A stretch of DNA of 64,000 bases, taken from contig CM022374.1 of assembly GCA_011800155.1 (NCBI GenBank), positions 1,240,001-1,304,000 on the forward strand, written 5' to 3'. The DNA is from Flammulina velutipes. Taxonomy: Eukaryota; Basidiomycota; Agaricomycetes; Agaricales; Physalacriaceae. Shown piece by piece: positions 12,709 through 24,475 of the stretch. The position numbers and the translations under genes are program-made. Position 1 is the stretch's first letter, and each line of letters starts with the position of its first letter. A model generated the notes under the pieces. It was given only the letters and a program-made list of their open reading frames with translations. It was not told the origin of the DNA and did no database searches.

Positions 12709-14229
12709 ATGGAACCATGTATGTCTCATCCTCCTTTATTAAAATACGAGCTGATAGTAGCAGCACGCGAAGAGATACTCGTCGGTATTGCCAAACATAT
12801 CGACGAGCTAGAGCAAAGGAGAGAACTGTTGTTACAAGAGGCGGACCAGGTCGACAAGGAGCTACATTTCACAAGATCCCGGCATCGACAATTGCTCAAC
12901 GAGAACGCCCCCATATCCATTCTTCCCTACGAAATACTCGCACATATATTCCTTCTCTGCCAACACAATGCCTCTAAGACACCTGTCGAACTTGTGCTAT
13001 CCCACGTATCTAGCATTTGGAGGAAAATTGCTCTGGGAACTGCTCTTCTATGGGTACGCATCTCCGTCAATCTCGTCGGAAAATCAAGCCATCCCGAGAA
13101 TGTATTGGCGAGACGGTGTTCCGTACTGCAAATGTATCTCACCCGCTCTTGCGAAGCGCTACTCAGCATACGCCTACAGGCCTCTGGGATGTACGAATGG
13201 TTGGAAGTCTTGAATATCTGTTCCGACCATCTTTGGCGCTGCCAAGAGTTAGCGTTGTCGATACACTTCAACTTTTCTACCATGGAAGCCATACGGGCGT
13301 GTCTCCGCGATATCCATGCACAGAACCTCAAACGCTTGTCTGTCCGCATTTTTTACTCCCCTCACAACCCGCACGAACTACAACAGTTCCAATCCATAAT
13401 CCCAAACATAATGACCATTGCCGCCCCATCCTTGACGTTCGTTCGTTTATCCGGCGTATCCGGACCATTACAGCCTCCCATGCAGAGTGTAACTACGCTT
13501 TCTCTGGATGGCCTCCACATGGCAGACCTCACCCTCGACCAAGCACGCGCTTTCCTCCAATCCGCACCCCAACTCGTCAACCTCTCGCTTTCTCACATGA
13601 ATATAGTCACACGCGCGCTTCCGTCGAAGCGGCCACCTTTGCTCCTCCCTCATCTCCGGCACCTTCGCATTGGGGGGACGGACGACGAGGACGAGGATAA
13701 CTCACACATCCTGATGGCACAACTTCCCTTATCCCAACTTGAAACCCTCGTCCTTCGAGAAATTCCCAGCCTCGGAGACAACACTTTTCCGAACGTGCAC
13801 ACGTTAAGCGTGTCCGAATCGTCTTTTCCCAGTACCGAACTTGTCCACACCGTAGACGCCTTCCCATCATTGGTCAATCTCGACTGCGACCTCACTACCA
13901 TCGCCATTCTTCTAATCCTTTCGTATGAGGGCGAAGACTCCCAGACCCGGCCAGAAGATATACCGACCTTTTGGCCCGGGGTGAAGACATTGTGCGTCAG
14001 GGCAATGGATAGGTTGCATCCCCCACTATTGATCAAGTGTATATATGCTAGAGCGAGGCGTGGGGTACCGTTCGAGTCTGTTTTCTTGGACTCGCACAGT
14101 AGACGGCTTGTTCGTACCCTTGGGGTTCTGGAGGAGCTTGGAGAGATCGTGCACTTGGAAGAACATCAAGACGAACCGTGGCCTCCCACCGAACCTTTCG
14201 CAGATAACGACGATTCGTTTTGGGAATAG
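12709..14229 (+). CDS. F-box protein, basidiomycete type
   Basis: Uninterrupted 506-codon frame. Residues 15-65 form a coiled coil with heptad-like Glu/Leu/Arg (HIDELEQRRELLLQEAD). The F-box follows with ISILPYEILAHIFLLCQ and VSSIWRKIALGTALLW at about residues 68-115. The rest is Leu-rich in the manner of degenerate leucine-rich repeats (for example LVNLSLSHMN, LRHLRIGG), which in this family selects ubiquitylation substrates for an SCF ligase. Such proteins are highly amplified in Agaricomycetes and the substrate cannot be guessed. An alternative start lies four codons in (Met at 12721). Confidence 0.88.
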   Translation: MEPCMSHPPLLKYELIVAAREEILVGIAKHIDELEQRRELLLQEADQVDKELHFTRSRHRQLLNENAPISILPYEILAHIFLLCQHNASKTPVELVLSHVSSIWRKIALGTALLWVRISVNLVGKSSHPENVLARRCSVLQMYLTRSCEALLSIRLQASGMYEWLEVLNICSDHLWRCQELALSIHFNFSTMEAIRACLRDIHAQNLKRLSVRIFYSPHNPHELQQFQSIIPNIMTIAAPSLTFVRLSGVSGPLQPPMQSVTTLSLDGLHMADLTLDQARAFLQSAPQLVNLSLSHMNIVTRALPSKRPPLLLPHLRHLRIGGTDDEDEDNSHILMAQLPLSQLETLVLREIPSLGDNTFPNVHTLSVSESSFPSTELVHTVDAFPSLVNLDCDLTTIAILLILSYEGEDSQTRPEDIPTFWPGVKTLCVRAMDRLHPPLLIKCIYARARRGVPFESVFLDSHSRRLVRTLGVLEELGEIVHLEEHQDEPWPPTEPFADNDDSFWE

Positions 14230-14313
14230 AAATTTCTAGGTGTAAGGGTGATCCCGAAAGCACGACAGCTGTGCTTCACATTCTTGCATCACGCGCGTCA
14301 ATGTGGCGACGTC

Positions 14314-14515
14314 ACTGACTACGGGACGTGCGCACTTCACCGGTGCTAGTGATACAGCTGTAGATTTGCACACCGGCGCCAATCAAAACATGTATTTCTC
14401 CTCCAAGTCATGGCGCCATATCATCTACAAAAACGACTCGAAAAGTCTCTCAAGATTTTCCCCACTCTTCTTTGACGACCGACAGATCTTACACCTTGAA
14501 CTTCTACTTCCAACG
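14314..14515 (+). promoter_or_regulatory. 5' region of membrane gene A, shared with gene B
   Basis: About 90 bases from 14314 match the region 15979-16052 upstream of gene B. Shared words include GCACTTCACCGGTGC and GGCGCCAATCAAAACATG, followed by a similar TCCCCACT stretch. The promoter was therefore duplicated along with the gene. Confidence 0.6.
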
Positions 14516-15282
14516 ATGCCTTCATACGACCAGAACCCAATCGGTATCAATTGTAAGGCCACTTCACATTTACACTATATCATTCTAATTGGAGATCCCA
14601 AAGATTCTCTACCTCCCATCGTGGAATCTCTACGATCTGGCTGGCAAGCATCCTGCGTCAGTGCCGCAGTTGTTGTATGTCTTCTATGATCTCAGCGGAT
14701 AATGTATTGACTAACTTTTGTTCAAAGTCCAGTTTGTTGGCATCCGTAGCAGCAACTCTTTTGTCCGTCATCAACGATGATTATGACGACTCTGTGCAAG
14801 CTACTTCTGCGGGACATCACAACATACTCTATGTCGTGTCTTTCGGCGCCATACTGTTCAACGCCAGTGCTACGATGACTTCTATTATCATCATCGACCA
14901 GCTTGCTGGCCTACCGAAAGCAGCTTCTCAGCTTCCCAATCCCATCACAGCGGGAGAGGTAACGGGGTACGATACGGTGTCCTTGCTGAATAGGTTCGGA
15001 TTGCCAATGTCCTGGAAATGGACATTGGTCCACTGTAAGTTGCCGGTTTACTTTCAATATGGGAAATGGGTCGACTAACACGTTTAATGTGTAGGGCTCT
15101 CCACTTTGTTCCTCGGGATGTGGTGTTTGTTCCTTCAGGTTATGATCTACGTGTGGACTTCGACAAAGATCTCAGTTGCTGTCCGGGTGACGGTGACGAT
15201 AGCGTCGGTCTATGCTGCCATACCCATTATGCAACTGGGACCTCTTGGAAGTTTGGCAACATCTTGCTTTTCCAAAGGCTAA
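14516..15282 (+). CDS. Small multi-span membrane protein A (tandem family)
   Basis: Exons 14516-14552, 14604-14674, 14728-15034, 15095-15282; about 200 aa. It belongs to a family with four other members in this window. The common plan is a short polar N-terminus, a conserved LPPIVESLRSGW segment, and four hydrophobic spans (around AAVVSSLLASVAATLL, SFGAILFNASATMTSIIII, LFLGMWCLFLQVMIYVW and the last VTIASVYAAIPIMQLG). Function is unknown. Compared with B the reading frame ends early: after FSK a one-base frame difference gives a stop (TAA at 15280), whereas the next frame continues like B's tail. This is a recent tail truncation or a sequence error. Confidence 0.75.
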
Positions 15283-15379
15283 ACCGAGCAACGGGGAGGC
15301 CGAGAGCAGAGCTTGAGATCTTGAGACCAATGTAGCAATTCGCTGACGCTAAATGGATATTTATCGATTGCACAAACTT

Positions 15380-15880
15380 GCGAGACGTGCTACCAGAATT
15401 TCTATGTTCTGGCTGGAGAATGACATGCACTGATTCAGGTAGATTTCTTATCATCTTAGTAACGTACTAACGATTCCTTCCTCAAAGTCCACAATCTGTA
15501 TGATGTCTACGACGCGCGATGAAAGAAGCACCCCGGGCCGCAGGACTTCGCAATATACTTTGCGTCGTGTTGGCGCCAGCTCTATGATGCCTTATATTCT
15601 GACTAGCGCTCATCGACCAACTTGCTGATCTACCGAGGACAACAGCTCAATTCCAAAATAATATTACAAGGGGAAACTGACTCTGAAACGTGGTGAGTTG
15701 CGTGCAGCCTCTTGCCCCGTATTTTGATCTATATGTCGACGTCAACGAAGGTCTCAACTCCTGTAGGGGTGTCGGTGATGATAACGTCGGAGTTACTATC
15801 CGTTTTGCAGCTGCCGTCTTTCCATTTCTTCACAAGACCAGAACCCCGAGGTCTGGCAAGTAGGGGCTTTAGAGCGCCTT
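15380..15880 (+). pseudogene. Decayed copy of the A/B membrane protein gene
   Basis: Between A and B the sequence still aligns in order with the family: CTACCAGAATTTCTATGTTCTGGCTGG with exon 2, CTCAAAGTCCA with the intron 2 acceptor, GTGTTGGCGCCAGCTC with exon 3, CATCGACCAACTTGCTGAT with the third span, and TTTTGATCTATATGTCGACG with the last exon. The frame is broken by stops and deletions. This is the middle copy of a three-copy tandem array. Confidence 0.7.
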
Positions 15881-16168
15881 GACTTTCATGAACAGTGGTT
15901 GGATTTATCTTGTCAATAACTTTATGACCGCATTGCAAAGCTGCACGTTCTTGCAATCACACGACAATGCGGTAGATGTCACTGAATACGGGATTTACGC
16001 ACTTCACCGGTGCCAATGCTGTATTGGCGCCAATCAAAACATGCATTCATTCCCTGGCGGCTTCCCCTTCCTCAAAAGCATCACCAGGACTGTTAAAGCT
16101 TCCCCACTTTTTTGACATATCCCTTCAAGGTTCGAATAACGTTGACCAGACCTCGAATTGTATTGGCC

Positions 16169-17025
16169 ATGACTTCCCACTCCGACGACAATGACTCAAT
16201 CAAAGATATCAATTGTAGGCCTGCTTAGCTCGGGTCTATTGTGCTGATTCTGAGTCCCAAAAGATACCTTACCTCCGGTCGTAGAATCCCTCCGAGACGG
16301 CTGGCAGAAATCATGCTCTAGCGCAGCAGTTGTTGTATGTCTCTCATCATCTTAGCGAGCCATCTATTGACTATCCTCTGTTCAAAGTCCAGCCTGTTGG
16401 CATCCGTATCAGCAAGTCTCTTGTCCATCATCAACGATGACTACGATTCGGTGAAAGAAGCTCCCGCAGGTCATCGTAACATGCTTTATGTCGCGTCTTT
16501 TGGCGCCATCTTGTTTAACGCCAGTGCCACAATGACTTCTATCATAATCATCGACCAGCTTGCGGGCCTACCGAGGGCAGCGTCTCAGCTTCAGAGTCCT
16601 ATCAAATCGGGAGGCGTGGTGGGTCACAATACAGTAACCTTGCTGAATCGATTCGGGCTCCCGATGTCTTGGAGGTGGACAGTCGCCCACTGTGAGTTGC
16701 TGATTTGTTTCTAAATGAAAAGCGTACGACTAACACGTTGTTGAAATGTTCAGGGCTCTGTTCTTTGTTACTCGGGATGTGGTGTTTGTTCCTCCAGATT
16801 ATGATTTATGTGTGGACATCGGACAAGGTGTCAACTGCTGTGCGGGTGACGCTGACGGTCGCGTCGGTTTACGCCGTCGTACCCGTCGTGCAGCTTGGTC
16901 CTTTCCAGAGGGCGTGGCAGTTTGTCTTCCAGAAGGCCAAGCCGCAGGATCTGGAGAACAGGGAGTCGAAAGAGATAATCCCGGATAGTGGCATTGAGTG
17001 CAATAATCCGGAGCAGTGGCCCTAG
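16169..17025 (+). CDS. Small multi-span membrane protein B (tandem family)
   Basis: Exons 16169-16214, 16264-16334, 16388-16691, 16754-17025; 230 aa. Closely related to A, with the same intron positions and phases and the same 71-nt second exon. It keeps the longer polar C-terminal tail (KAKPQDLENRESKE onward) that A has lost. It has four predicted membrane spans, no recognised catalytic motif and no known domain. The start is the Met giving MTSHSDDNDSIKDIN; a second Met eleven codons-equivalent downstream is out of frame with exon 2. Confidence 0.8.
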
Positions 17026-17627
17026 ATCATGATGTATTTATCGATTATGCGTCACTTTGAACATGAACCACTTGAAGTCGGAGACATTGAGCAAGGTACG
17101 CGTACGCGGAATGCGATGTCCGCATTGAATCGACGTCAGATATCTCGCTTAGTGCGTGCCTAAAACTGTAGGAAGGGTGCAGATATGTACAAATGTTGCA
17201 GTGCTCTGTTCAGGTCACCTTGCTTGTCAAGGTCATTCAAAAGTGGAAATTATACCGCCGGCTTGCATGGAACAAATAAGTACAAACCGACGGCTGCTTC
17301 GGCTTTCTCCGATACCGGTCTCCCGCCACTTAGCGTACTTGACGCTCAGCACGATTCTGATATTGCTCACAACATATTTGCGTGGATTGCTTATCACTTG
17401 CCTCCCTTAAATATAACTGGACCTTCAAAATTGTGACAGAACTGAATGCTCATGCTACACGCCACACATAGACTCAGTGGTCCTCCTCCTCATGCCTCAA
17501 TTCAGCCACGCGAATTATAAGTTCGTAGCCACATCGAACATACAAGAGAGCTGCCGCTGGGCATCCTGCTCTAATATTTCATGGAATTTGCTTTCCTCTG
17601 ACCTGGCTTGTCAAGTGCATGTCAATA
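17026..17627. other. Intergenic region left of the MITE
   Basis: Only short frames (for example 17156-17410) with no family features. Nothing recognised. Confidence 0.55.
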
Positions 17628-17696
17628 GGGGTCTTCAATTCTTGGGTCGGAAAAATAAAATCAAAAAATCAAAAATCAAAAAGGGTCCTTTGATCG
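17628..17696 (+). repeat. Left terminal inverted repeat of the MITE
   Basis: 69-bp arm, near-perfect reverse complement of 18028-18096. The main differences are at GGTCGG versus GCCCG and in the spacing of the TCAAAAA units. Confidence 0.85.
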
Positions 17697-18027
17697 TTCC
17701 GGTGATAACGCTAGCATACCTTTCGTACAAACCACTTGTTACACTTTGTTGTACGCCTTGTCTAAACTATGATATTAACATAGACTATAATCCTCCGCCA
17801 TCCAGCTATTTTCATGGCAGTTCCAACCTTAGATGCGAGAGAAGATCACCCGATTGTGCGCATGTGAGGTAGTTGATATCCAAGTAATGGTAGGTCCTCA
17901 AAAATCCTCTGTACATGGTGAAGTGCATTATAACAAAGCCCTTCCTTCGATTGATAGGTCATCGTATGAGTAGAACATAGAGGAAAGTGGTTTATCTCTC
18001 AATCATCGCTCGCATCGATGCCCGAAT

Positions 18028-18096
18028 CGATCAAAGGACCCTTTTTGATTTTTTGATTTTTGATTTTATTTTTCGGGCGCAAGAATTGAAGACCCC
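18028..18096 (-). repeat. Right terminal inverted repeat of the MITE
   Basis: 69-bp arm mirroring 17628-17696, followed by TA at 18097-18098. Confidence 0.85.
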
Positions 18097-18420
18097 TAAT
18101 GCTCGATGTTGCGTATAAAATTACACCTTCTATATCCTACCCCGGATATATGAAGGCCTGCCATCCTCTCCCAGTGACCCACTGTACATTGTATGCCCAG
18201 AGTACAAAACAAGCAAGGCTGTGCGACGCCGCAGGCGGCACCTCCCGAGTTAAGATCTGTCATGACGTCCAAAACAGTCGGTAATTGCATTCCGGGGAAC
18301 AGAGTATTGTACAGATATGTGTGTCAAGTGTTGAGATCTGAGAGGAAAAGGAAAATGCATAGCTAAGTCGTAAAGTTGAATGGTTTACATAGATTGATGA
18401 AAATCATAACGCCACACTGA

Positions 18421-20486
18421 TCAGTCAAAAATGAGCTGGACGTTACCCTTGCCAGATTTCGTGATCTTTGAGACGAGCTCGGACACCTCAATCCTACCTA
18501 CTTTCTCTGCTCCCATGAAATAGCCAGACCTGAGACGTTCACGGTGAGCCTTGTCAGAGATCTCGTTGCAGACTCTCCACAAAACTGTGTCCAGCGTCGC
18601 CGTTTCGGAAACATATACTACGGGGCGATCAGGGTAAGTCAAGAGCGACTTAAGCAATGTACATACCTTTCTGCACCGTGGTCGTAGGACCCGAGAGTGC
18701 CTTGACGCTGACAGTAATCTCGGTTGTAGCGCCAGTAACCGCGTCTTTGCTGGCCTAAATCAAGAATTAAACATTCGCACTACAAGCTGTGTAGGACTCG
18801 GGCAAACCTTCGTCAACTTATCCTCCCAATCGGCCAGGCGTTCGTTATCTTTGGTTTTGGCAGTACTCATATTAGATGAGTCAAAGGTCAGCTTGGATGC
18901 TCAGAGTCAGCAAAGGGATTTGAACCCAATGTGTAAAATGACATACCTTGAAAGTTGTGAATGATCCTTTGACCTTCTCAAGTGCCGTGGTGTATGCAGT
19001 GTCGACAGCGGTTGATTTGAGGGATGAGGTCAATGAACCAGTTTTAGTGGGAGACGGAAGAGCGGCAGCCAGCCTGAATGCATCGACGACGACAGTCACA
19101 GTACTAAAAGCACCATTGGGATAGCTCAAGTTCAGACCAAGAAGAGCACACACCTTCGGACAACTTCAATGTCGAGCTTAGAGTTCGGTTCGGCTTGCTT
19201 CTTGATCAAGTCACGACAAGCAGTTACCAAAATCAAGCTCTGGAGGAAATACGGAGGCCTGATTTTGGCCGGCAACTTTCGCAGATCACCAAGATCAAGT
19301 GGAACGGTACCGGTGGGTGCCTCATTGTCAGAGACCTACACTTTTTATAAATGGGGGATACTGACACAGAGTGACAGAGATCGCACCGTTCTGAGGAGTA
19401 CCTCGTATGTCGTCCACTTCGTCTCAAGCTCGCTGCGAGACTTTGAAGGATATGATTTCCCTTGCTTGACGAACCCAACGATTGATGAGGCGATGCTGAA
19501 TTAACGAGACGTGAGGCTCAGCGCGTTGCAACGAACCGAATACATACTCCAGTGTCTGAGCGAGCACCTTTTCAGAGCCCAGATGTTTCCTCAACTTCTC
19601 GTTTGTTGTCTTCGAGGTGACTTCCACTATACCATTCACTATCAAAGCCAGATGGATTGCATATTCGACGGATTCCTATAATTAAAGCAATCAATTGGCC
19701 GTATCGGTGGGCGGAAGAGAGCGGTACGCACGTCTTCCCGATCCAGCGAGGTTTTTAACAAAGTCTGGGCTTCTTTGATTTGCTTCTGTGCATCTGCTAA
19801 CCCTCGCCAGCCTGGTACTGAGAACTTGGTATCGTTTCCCTTCTTGCGTCGGTCGATGCCTCGAATAAGTTCGTCGAGAAACGCGTCATCATCGTGATTC
19901 CTGAAAAGCTTCTTGTCCTGGGTGGAAATGGTTGAACCAATGTCCTAGATATCGATGAGATGTGTATCCAGACGGAGACAGAAGCGTCACATACTTTGAA
20001 GCGTTCATCAGTGAGAAGTGAGTCAAAAGCCTCTGTAACGGCAGTGCGATTGTTCACCCAGGTGTCGCCGGCCGTTATCCATTCGTCAATGTTGGTCGTT
20101 GCGGATGTCTCTGTCGATTTCTCGATGTAGCTTTCCCCAGCAACAATTGCAAGCTTGAGGAGAAATCTGGGATGCTGAAATGAGAAAATATACCCAAACT
20201 ACTTGTGCCAGACTCACTCCTCCAGAGGATCTATCAACTTCGTGTACTTGTCGAAACTTGTCCAGTCAGCATTATCGGCAAGGGATTCCTTGGTAAAAGT
20301 GCTGATGGTATTGAAGATTTCTCGAGAGCGAGACAAGGCAGTGCATAGTGTATGTGTGTTACGGGCGACGACGGAGGAAGAGGCGGCCCCGGAGAGTAGC
20401 TCGATGAGCGACTTGATCATGTCCCCAGAGGGGTATGGATCAGGGCTGAATTTCGTCAGGGTGTCGTATAGAGAGGAGGTCGCCAT
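18421..20486 (-). CDS. Protein of unknown function, 532 aa
   Basis: Ten exons on the minus strand: 20218-20486, 19995-20166, 19732-19944, 19548-19675, 19387-19495, 19154-19335, 18947-19103, 18808-18891, 18667-18754, 18421-18617. All phases agree, which strongly supports a real gene. The N-terminal two thirds looks helical and soluble (for example MIKSLIELLSGAASSSVVAR). The C-terminal part has alternating beta-like stretches ending VQLIFD. No domain, membrane span or signal recognised. It is divergently arranged with the 20988 gene across a 500-bp gap. Confidence 0.8.
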
Positions 20487-20987
20487 CGATTAGAGTGGTA
20501 GTTGGGATGCCCAGACATGTAGTCGTACTTTTATATAGTTCTGGTTGTGCTGTGAAGATCAAAAAGTCGGGATTCGTGATGCACAAGTGAAGATTTGTAG
20601 AAGCTAGTTCACTCGGAGAAGTAAAATGAAACAGCACGAGATGAGTCCGTAGTATGATGTGGCGTATTCATTCCGGAAAGAGCCGCAACCGGTCATGATG
20701 AACTCCTTGAAATAACAAAGCACAATAACACGTTGTGCGTCACGAAGCCATTTCCATTGGTTGGCGTCTATCAGGTTTTCGCCATCGACCGGTTTTATGT
20801 TTCAAGGCTTCCATTCCATCCAACTTCCTCGGCATTTATTCGACTCGAAGGACATGTCTTTTCCCTGTTGACAGACGCCCGGCGGAACATACCTTCGTAT
20901 TCCCTTCTTGGCTTATCATCTCATTTCATATTACTGTACGACCGTCAGACGCGCGCGCATAACTGAAATGCGATCCTGGTAGACGAC
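20487..20987. promoter_or_regulatory. Divergent promoter region
   Basis: Between two divergent genes of unknown function. Two short overlapping frames at 20733-20966 look like chance. No motif singled out. Confidence 0.45.
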
Positions 20988-23900
20988 ATGACGGGCCTAA
21001 TCGAAGAATTCTGTCGTAGCAGTCGCCGGAACGTAGCAAAAACATCTCGCGAAGCCTTCCCTTATCTCCTAAAACTCTTGAATGCATGCCGTGCCATCCT
21101 AGAGAAGAATGCTCAGGAATGGGACGCGTCTCCTCGAGAGGATCCAGTGTACGAGTATGTGTCTTTCACCCTGTTTGGTCATACACCCTCACAGCGGCAG
21201 GTTGATCAAGAAAGTCGCTGACATCTTGGTCCAGTATTCTAAGCCAAATGTCAAGTTCGATACGCAGGACCTTCTGAAACAGTTGAAAGACATTCCTACG
21301 TCAATCAACGACTTCGCAACAGTCGTAAGTGTTGCTTTGCCTGCTCCTGGATTTGCTTGCCTAGTTGTCTTAGATCGAGGGCGAATTCGACAAACTAAAA
21401 CCAATCGAGGCACAGAAAGCTAAGACGTTTCAACACACCAAAGGCACACTCAAAGTATGTGGCTTTGTACAATGCGCAACAATCCTCTATTGATCTGGTC
21501 CACAGCGTTTCCTGAAGAAGGCAGGTTCTGTGGTATCCAGCGACGAGACTTTATATGTCGAGGTTGTGCTTTACAAGAAGCCTTCCGATGGCTTCATTTC
21601 CCCAGGTAATGAACATGTTTAGCGATATAAACTATGTGCTGATTGCCCTTCCCCTAGCCCCCGACAAGCCTAGAGTGGACAGCACAGAAGACCTCAATGT
21701 CCTCACCGGCCCAGGTAAATAGGCCCTGAAGGATCCAAATAGCTCCTGTACTAATGGCGCCAGTTTTGAAGTGTAGACCGGACAGCACAGTAAATCTCCT
21801 ACTGGTGAATATGTTGGTTCAAGGAGATTTTCGAAGCGAAGCGTTTTCTCTACAAGATAATCCGCATTTCTTTCGTTACAAGATCGAAGAAATGTTTCGT
21901 TCTTCTGATCCTCTAGACCCACTTCCATTTGAGGAGGTACTTGGAGGAGTTTCTAGAGGACCATCCGGACCGTTGGTACTCTATTGCGTGAGGGATCAAT
22001 GGAAGTACCCCCGCCTTCTTCTCAAAACGGTACCCCAACGCGCGTTTACTAATCTGTGGCATATTGGGGGCGAAATTTTAATCAAAGGTTTATTCTACGA
22101 GAATCTACCAATTGGCGCTGACGTCTCGTGAACAGAAATAACGGGCAAACTGATATCCGCGAGAGACAAGAGAATGGCGGCGATGTACAAGCCAGATTCT
22201 ATGCATCGGATCACCAAGAGCACACAAGATGTCAAACCTGAGAGTCGGGATATCGACGGTTTATCATGGATGCAATTGCTGAAAGACATGAATAAAGACT
22301 CCGCAGGAGGGGAAGATTGGTCAATGGAAGTAAGGGCATTGGTATGTTGTTCATGATCATTTATCTAGGTCCTCTAATCAAAGACCCAGGAGTATGTGAG
22401 CGATGGGGCGGAAACGATGGAAGAAAGTGTCTATCATTCCGCAGAATCAGAGAACGAAGATTCAGAGGCGTTTAAGGTGAGTGTAGGACTCAAAGCATAA
22501 CACACATCTAACGCAATATACACAGCCTAGTGTGCCAGTGAGGCCTGAATTTTCACGGCACAGCACCAGTCAGACTCTAGTTGATCATTCGGCGCCACTG
22601 ACTCAAAAGGTTAGTTTTAAAAAAAATATCCTCCTGGAGTGAACAATATAAACCTGTAGGTTGGTTCCTTCAAGTCCAAGGAAACGCTACCTCTCAATTC
22701 GGTAGGACGCTTCGCTGTTCTAGTATTACAGGGAAACTGACGAATTGTGGATTATAGAACGAAGCCATAATTCGGCAAATTCAACCGCGTCGTGATGATC
22801 ATATGCCAGAGGTGAGGCCGGTTTACCCAGACAACGGGCACAGCAACGCATCTCCAGGGAGAGAATCTATACGTCCTTCTTCAAACATTTCGACTGCAGG
22901 CTCAAGATATATTCCGCAAGAAACGCTCTCATCTGCGCGTCTCGCATCGCGAAAAAACTTGGAACATCCTTCCAATAACTCGATTCGAAGTGTTCAGGCA
23001 CCTCTCAAGACGCCAGGCCGTCTGAAGGCGGGACAGCTGGCGCCATTCACACAAGACACTGAACATCGGAACCCCATCGATCGTACCAGGCATTCTCATG
23101 CGAAATACTCTTCAGGACACGATACCTCTCGAAACAGCCGGGTCCAAACCGATGGCCGGCAAGATACCATCGATAATGCTCCTAGAAATGGTGGTGCTGG
23201 CCGGGTCAAGGAGAACCTGAGGAACGAACGGGGAACTGTCGTTCAAAACGTCTCGCATTCATCGATTCGTAACCCTAGTTCGGATTCGGCAATGTCATGG
23301 CGCCACGACGATTCAACTCCTCAAGCTCAAGGAGGGAAACACGATGGTACTTCGGAACTCACTAGTACGTCACCTGTCGATATCTCTGGCCATCTCATTA
23401 ATTCCCCAAACAGATTCCAGTAATGTGCGACGCGACGACTTTGCTGTGGAGTCTGACTGTGTTCCCTCCGGCATTCGCCCAGAGAAACGCGAAAGCAATG
23501 CGCGTACGCACCAGTCCACTCAACCTCGTGTTCAAAGTGGACGTAGTTCACCTTCCGCTGTCGTTCAGACCAGACCTGGGACTCCTTCACATCTCGGACC
23601 TCAAAAAGTTTCGAACCTCCAACCGTCTCGGGCACTTCCCAACGATCTAATGGGGGAAACTGCATCTGCTACCAGAGGGCAAGAACCCAGGTTACACTCC
23701 CAGAAAGTCGACGTACGTGGCCCTTCAGAACATTCCACACCCAAGTCTCCGCCTCTCCCAAAGCAGAGTATGCAGCTTGTAGACGTACCTGCGCAGCCCG
23801 AGAATCGAGCGGACACAAACCTCGTAGACATCACGTCCGCCCGTGCAAATGTCGCGTCGACTACTACCAAACAAACTTCGCCTTCCACTGCCCAGGGCTC

Positions 23901-24300
23901 GTCCTCAAGCGGGCGTAATCATCGCCCTGCTGCTGAAGCGGTGAATACTTCCAAGATCGCTCAATCTCCAGTTCGCCCGGGAACACCAGCAAAAGGATTG
24001 TCCGTCGACCAACAAACAAGCCACGGCAGGTCTTCTACACCAACGAACACTGCTTCAAGGGAGGCATCTGTGTCCCGCAATGTCGCAGCCTTAGAACGTC
24101 AGCAAAGGGACCGGGAGGGGAAGATGACCTCTGTTCTGCCCACCATAGGTAGTAAATCTGCTGGCAATGACCAGCACACCCCGATGAATCAGGATTCTCG
24201 CACAACAACGACACAACCCCTTCCGTCGCCTACGCCACCTGCGCCAGGACGCCGACGGAGATGGTACGACCCAATTGTTGATGTCATTTGGGGGAAGTAG
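20988..24300 (+). CDS. Large protein of unknown function with a disordered tail, about 923 aa
   Basis: Exons 20988-21154, 21195-21324, 21374-21454, 21506-21605, 21658-21714, 21764-22087, 22136-22341, 22390-22476, 22526-22609, 22660-22701, 22758-23364, 23414-24300; all phases agree. Residues 1-420 look folded: a helical start (EEFCRSSRRNVAKTSREAF), a Lys-rich middle and a hydrophobic segment (NLLLVNMLVQGDFRSEAF). The last 500 residues are Ser/Pro/Arg/Gln-rich and look disordered. The very end turns aromatic and hydrophobic after a basic run (RRRRWYDPIVDVIWGK), like a short docking or membrane-contact motif; this is inference. The donor of exon 7 could instead be at 22330. No homologous domain recognised. 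Confidence 0.78.
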
Positions 24301-24475
24301 TCTCAAGTCTTATCTTCATTGCGTTCGCTGTTGACCTTCAGTGAATTAAATATATGTAACCCTAACCAGATAACTTACGTACATCCCTTGCAATGATGAC
24401 CCTGTGAACTTCTTGGAGCCAAACCACTAACTTGTCTCAGGCATCTCTGTACACATATATAAGCTTCGAGTCAAT

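Larger units (their letters stand above)
17628..18096. mobile_element. MITE with 69-bp terminal inverted repeats
   Basis: A 469-bp non-coding element. The left end starts GGGGTCTTCAATTCTTG and the right end is its reverse complement. Both arms carry an AT-rich core of repeated TCAAAAA units and end in GGGTCCTTTGATCG. The arms are nearly identical over 69 bases (17628-17696 and 18028-18096). A TA flanks each side (17626-17627 and 18097-18098), fitting a TA target duplication as used by Tc1/mariner-type elements. No transposase frame lies inside, so it would need one in trans. Confidence 0.85.
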
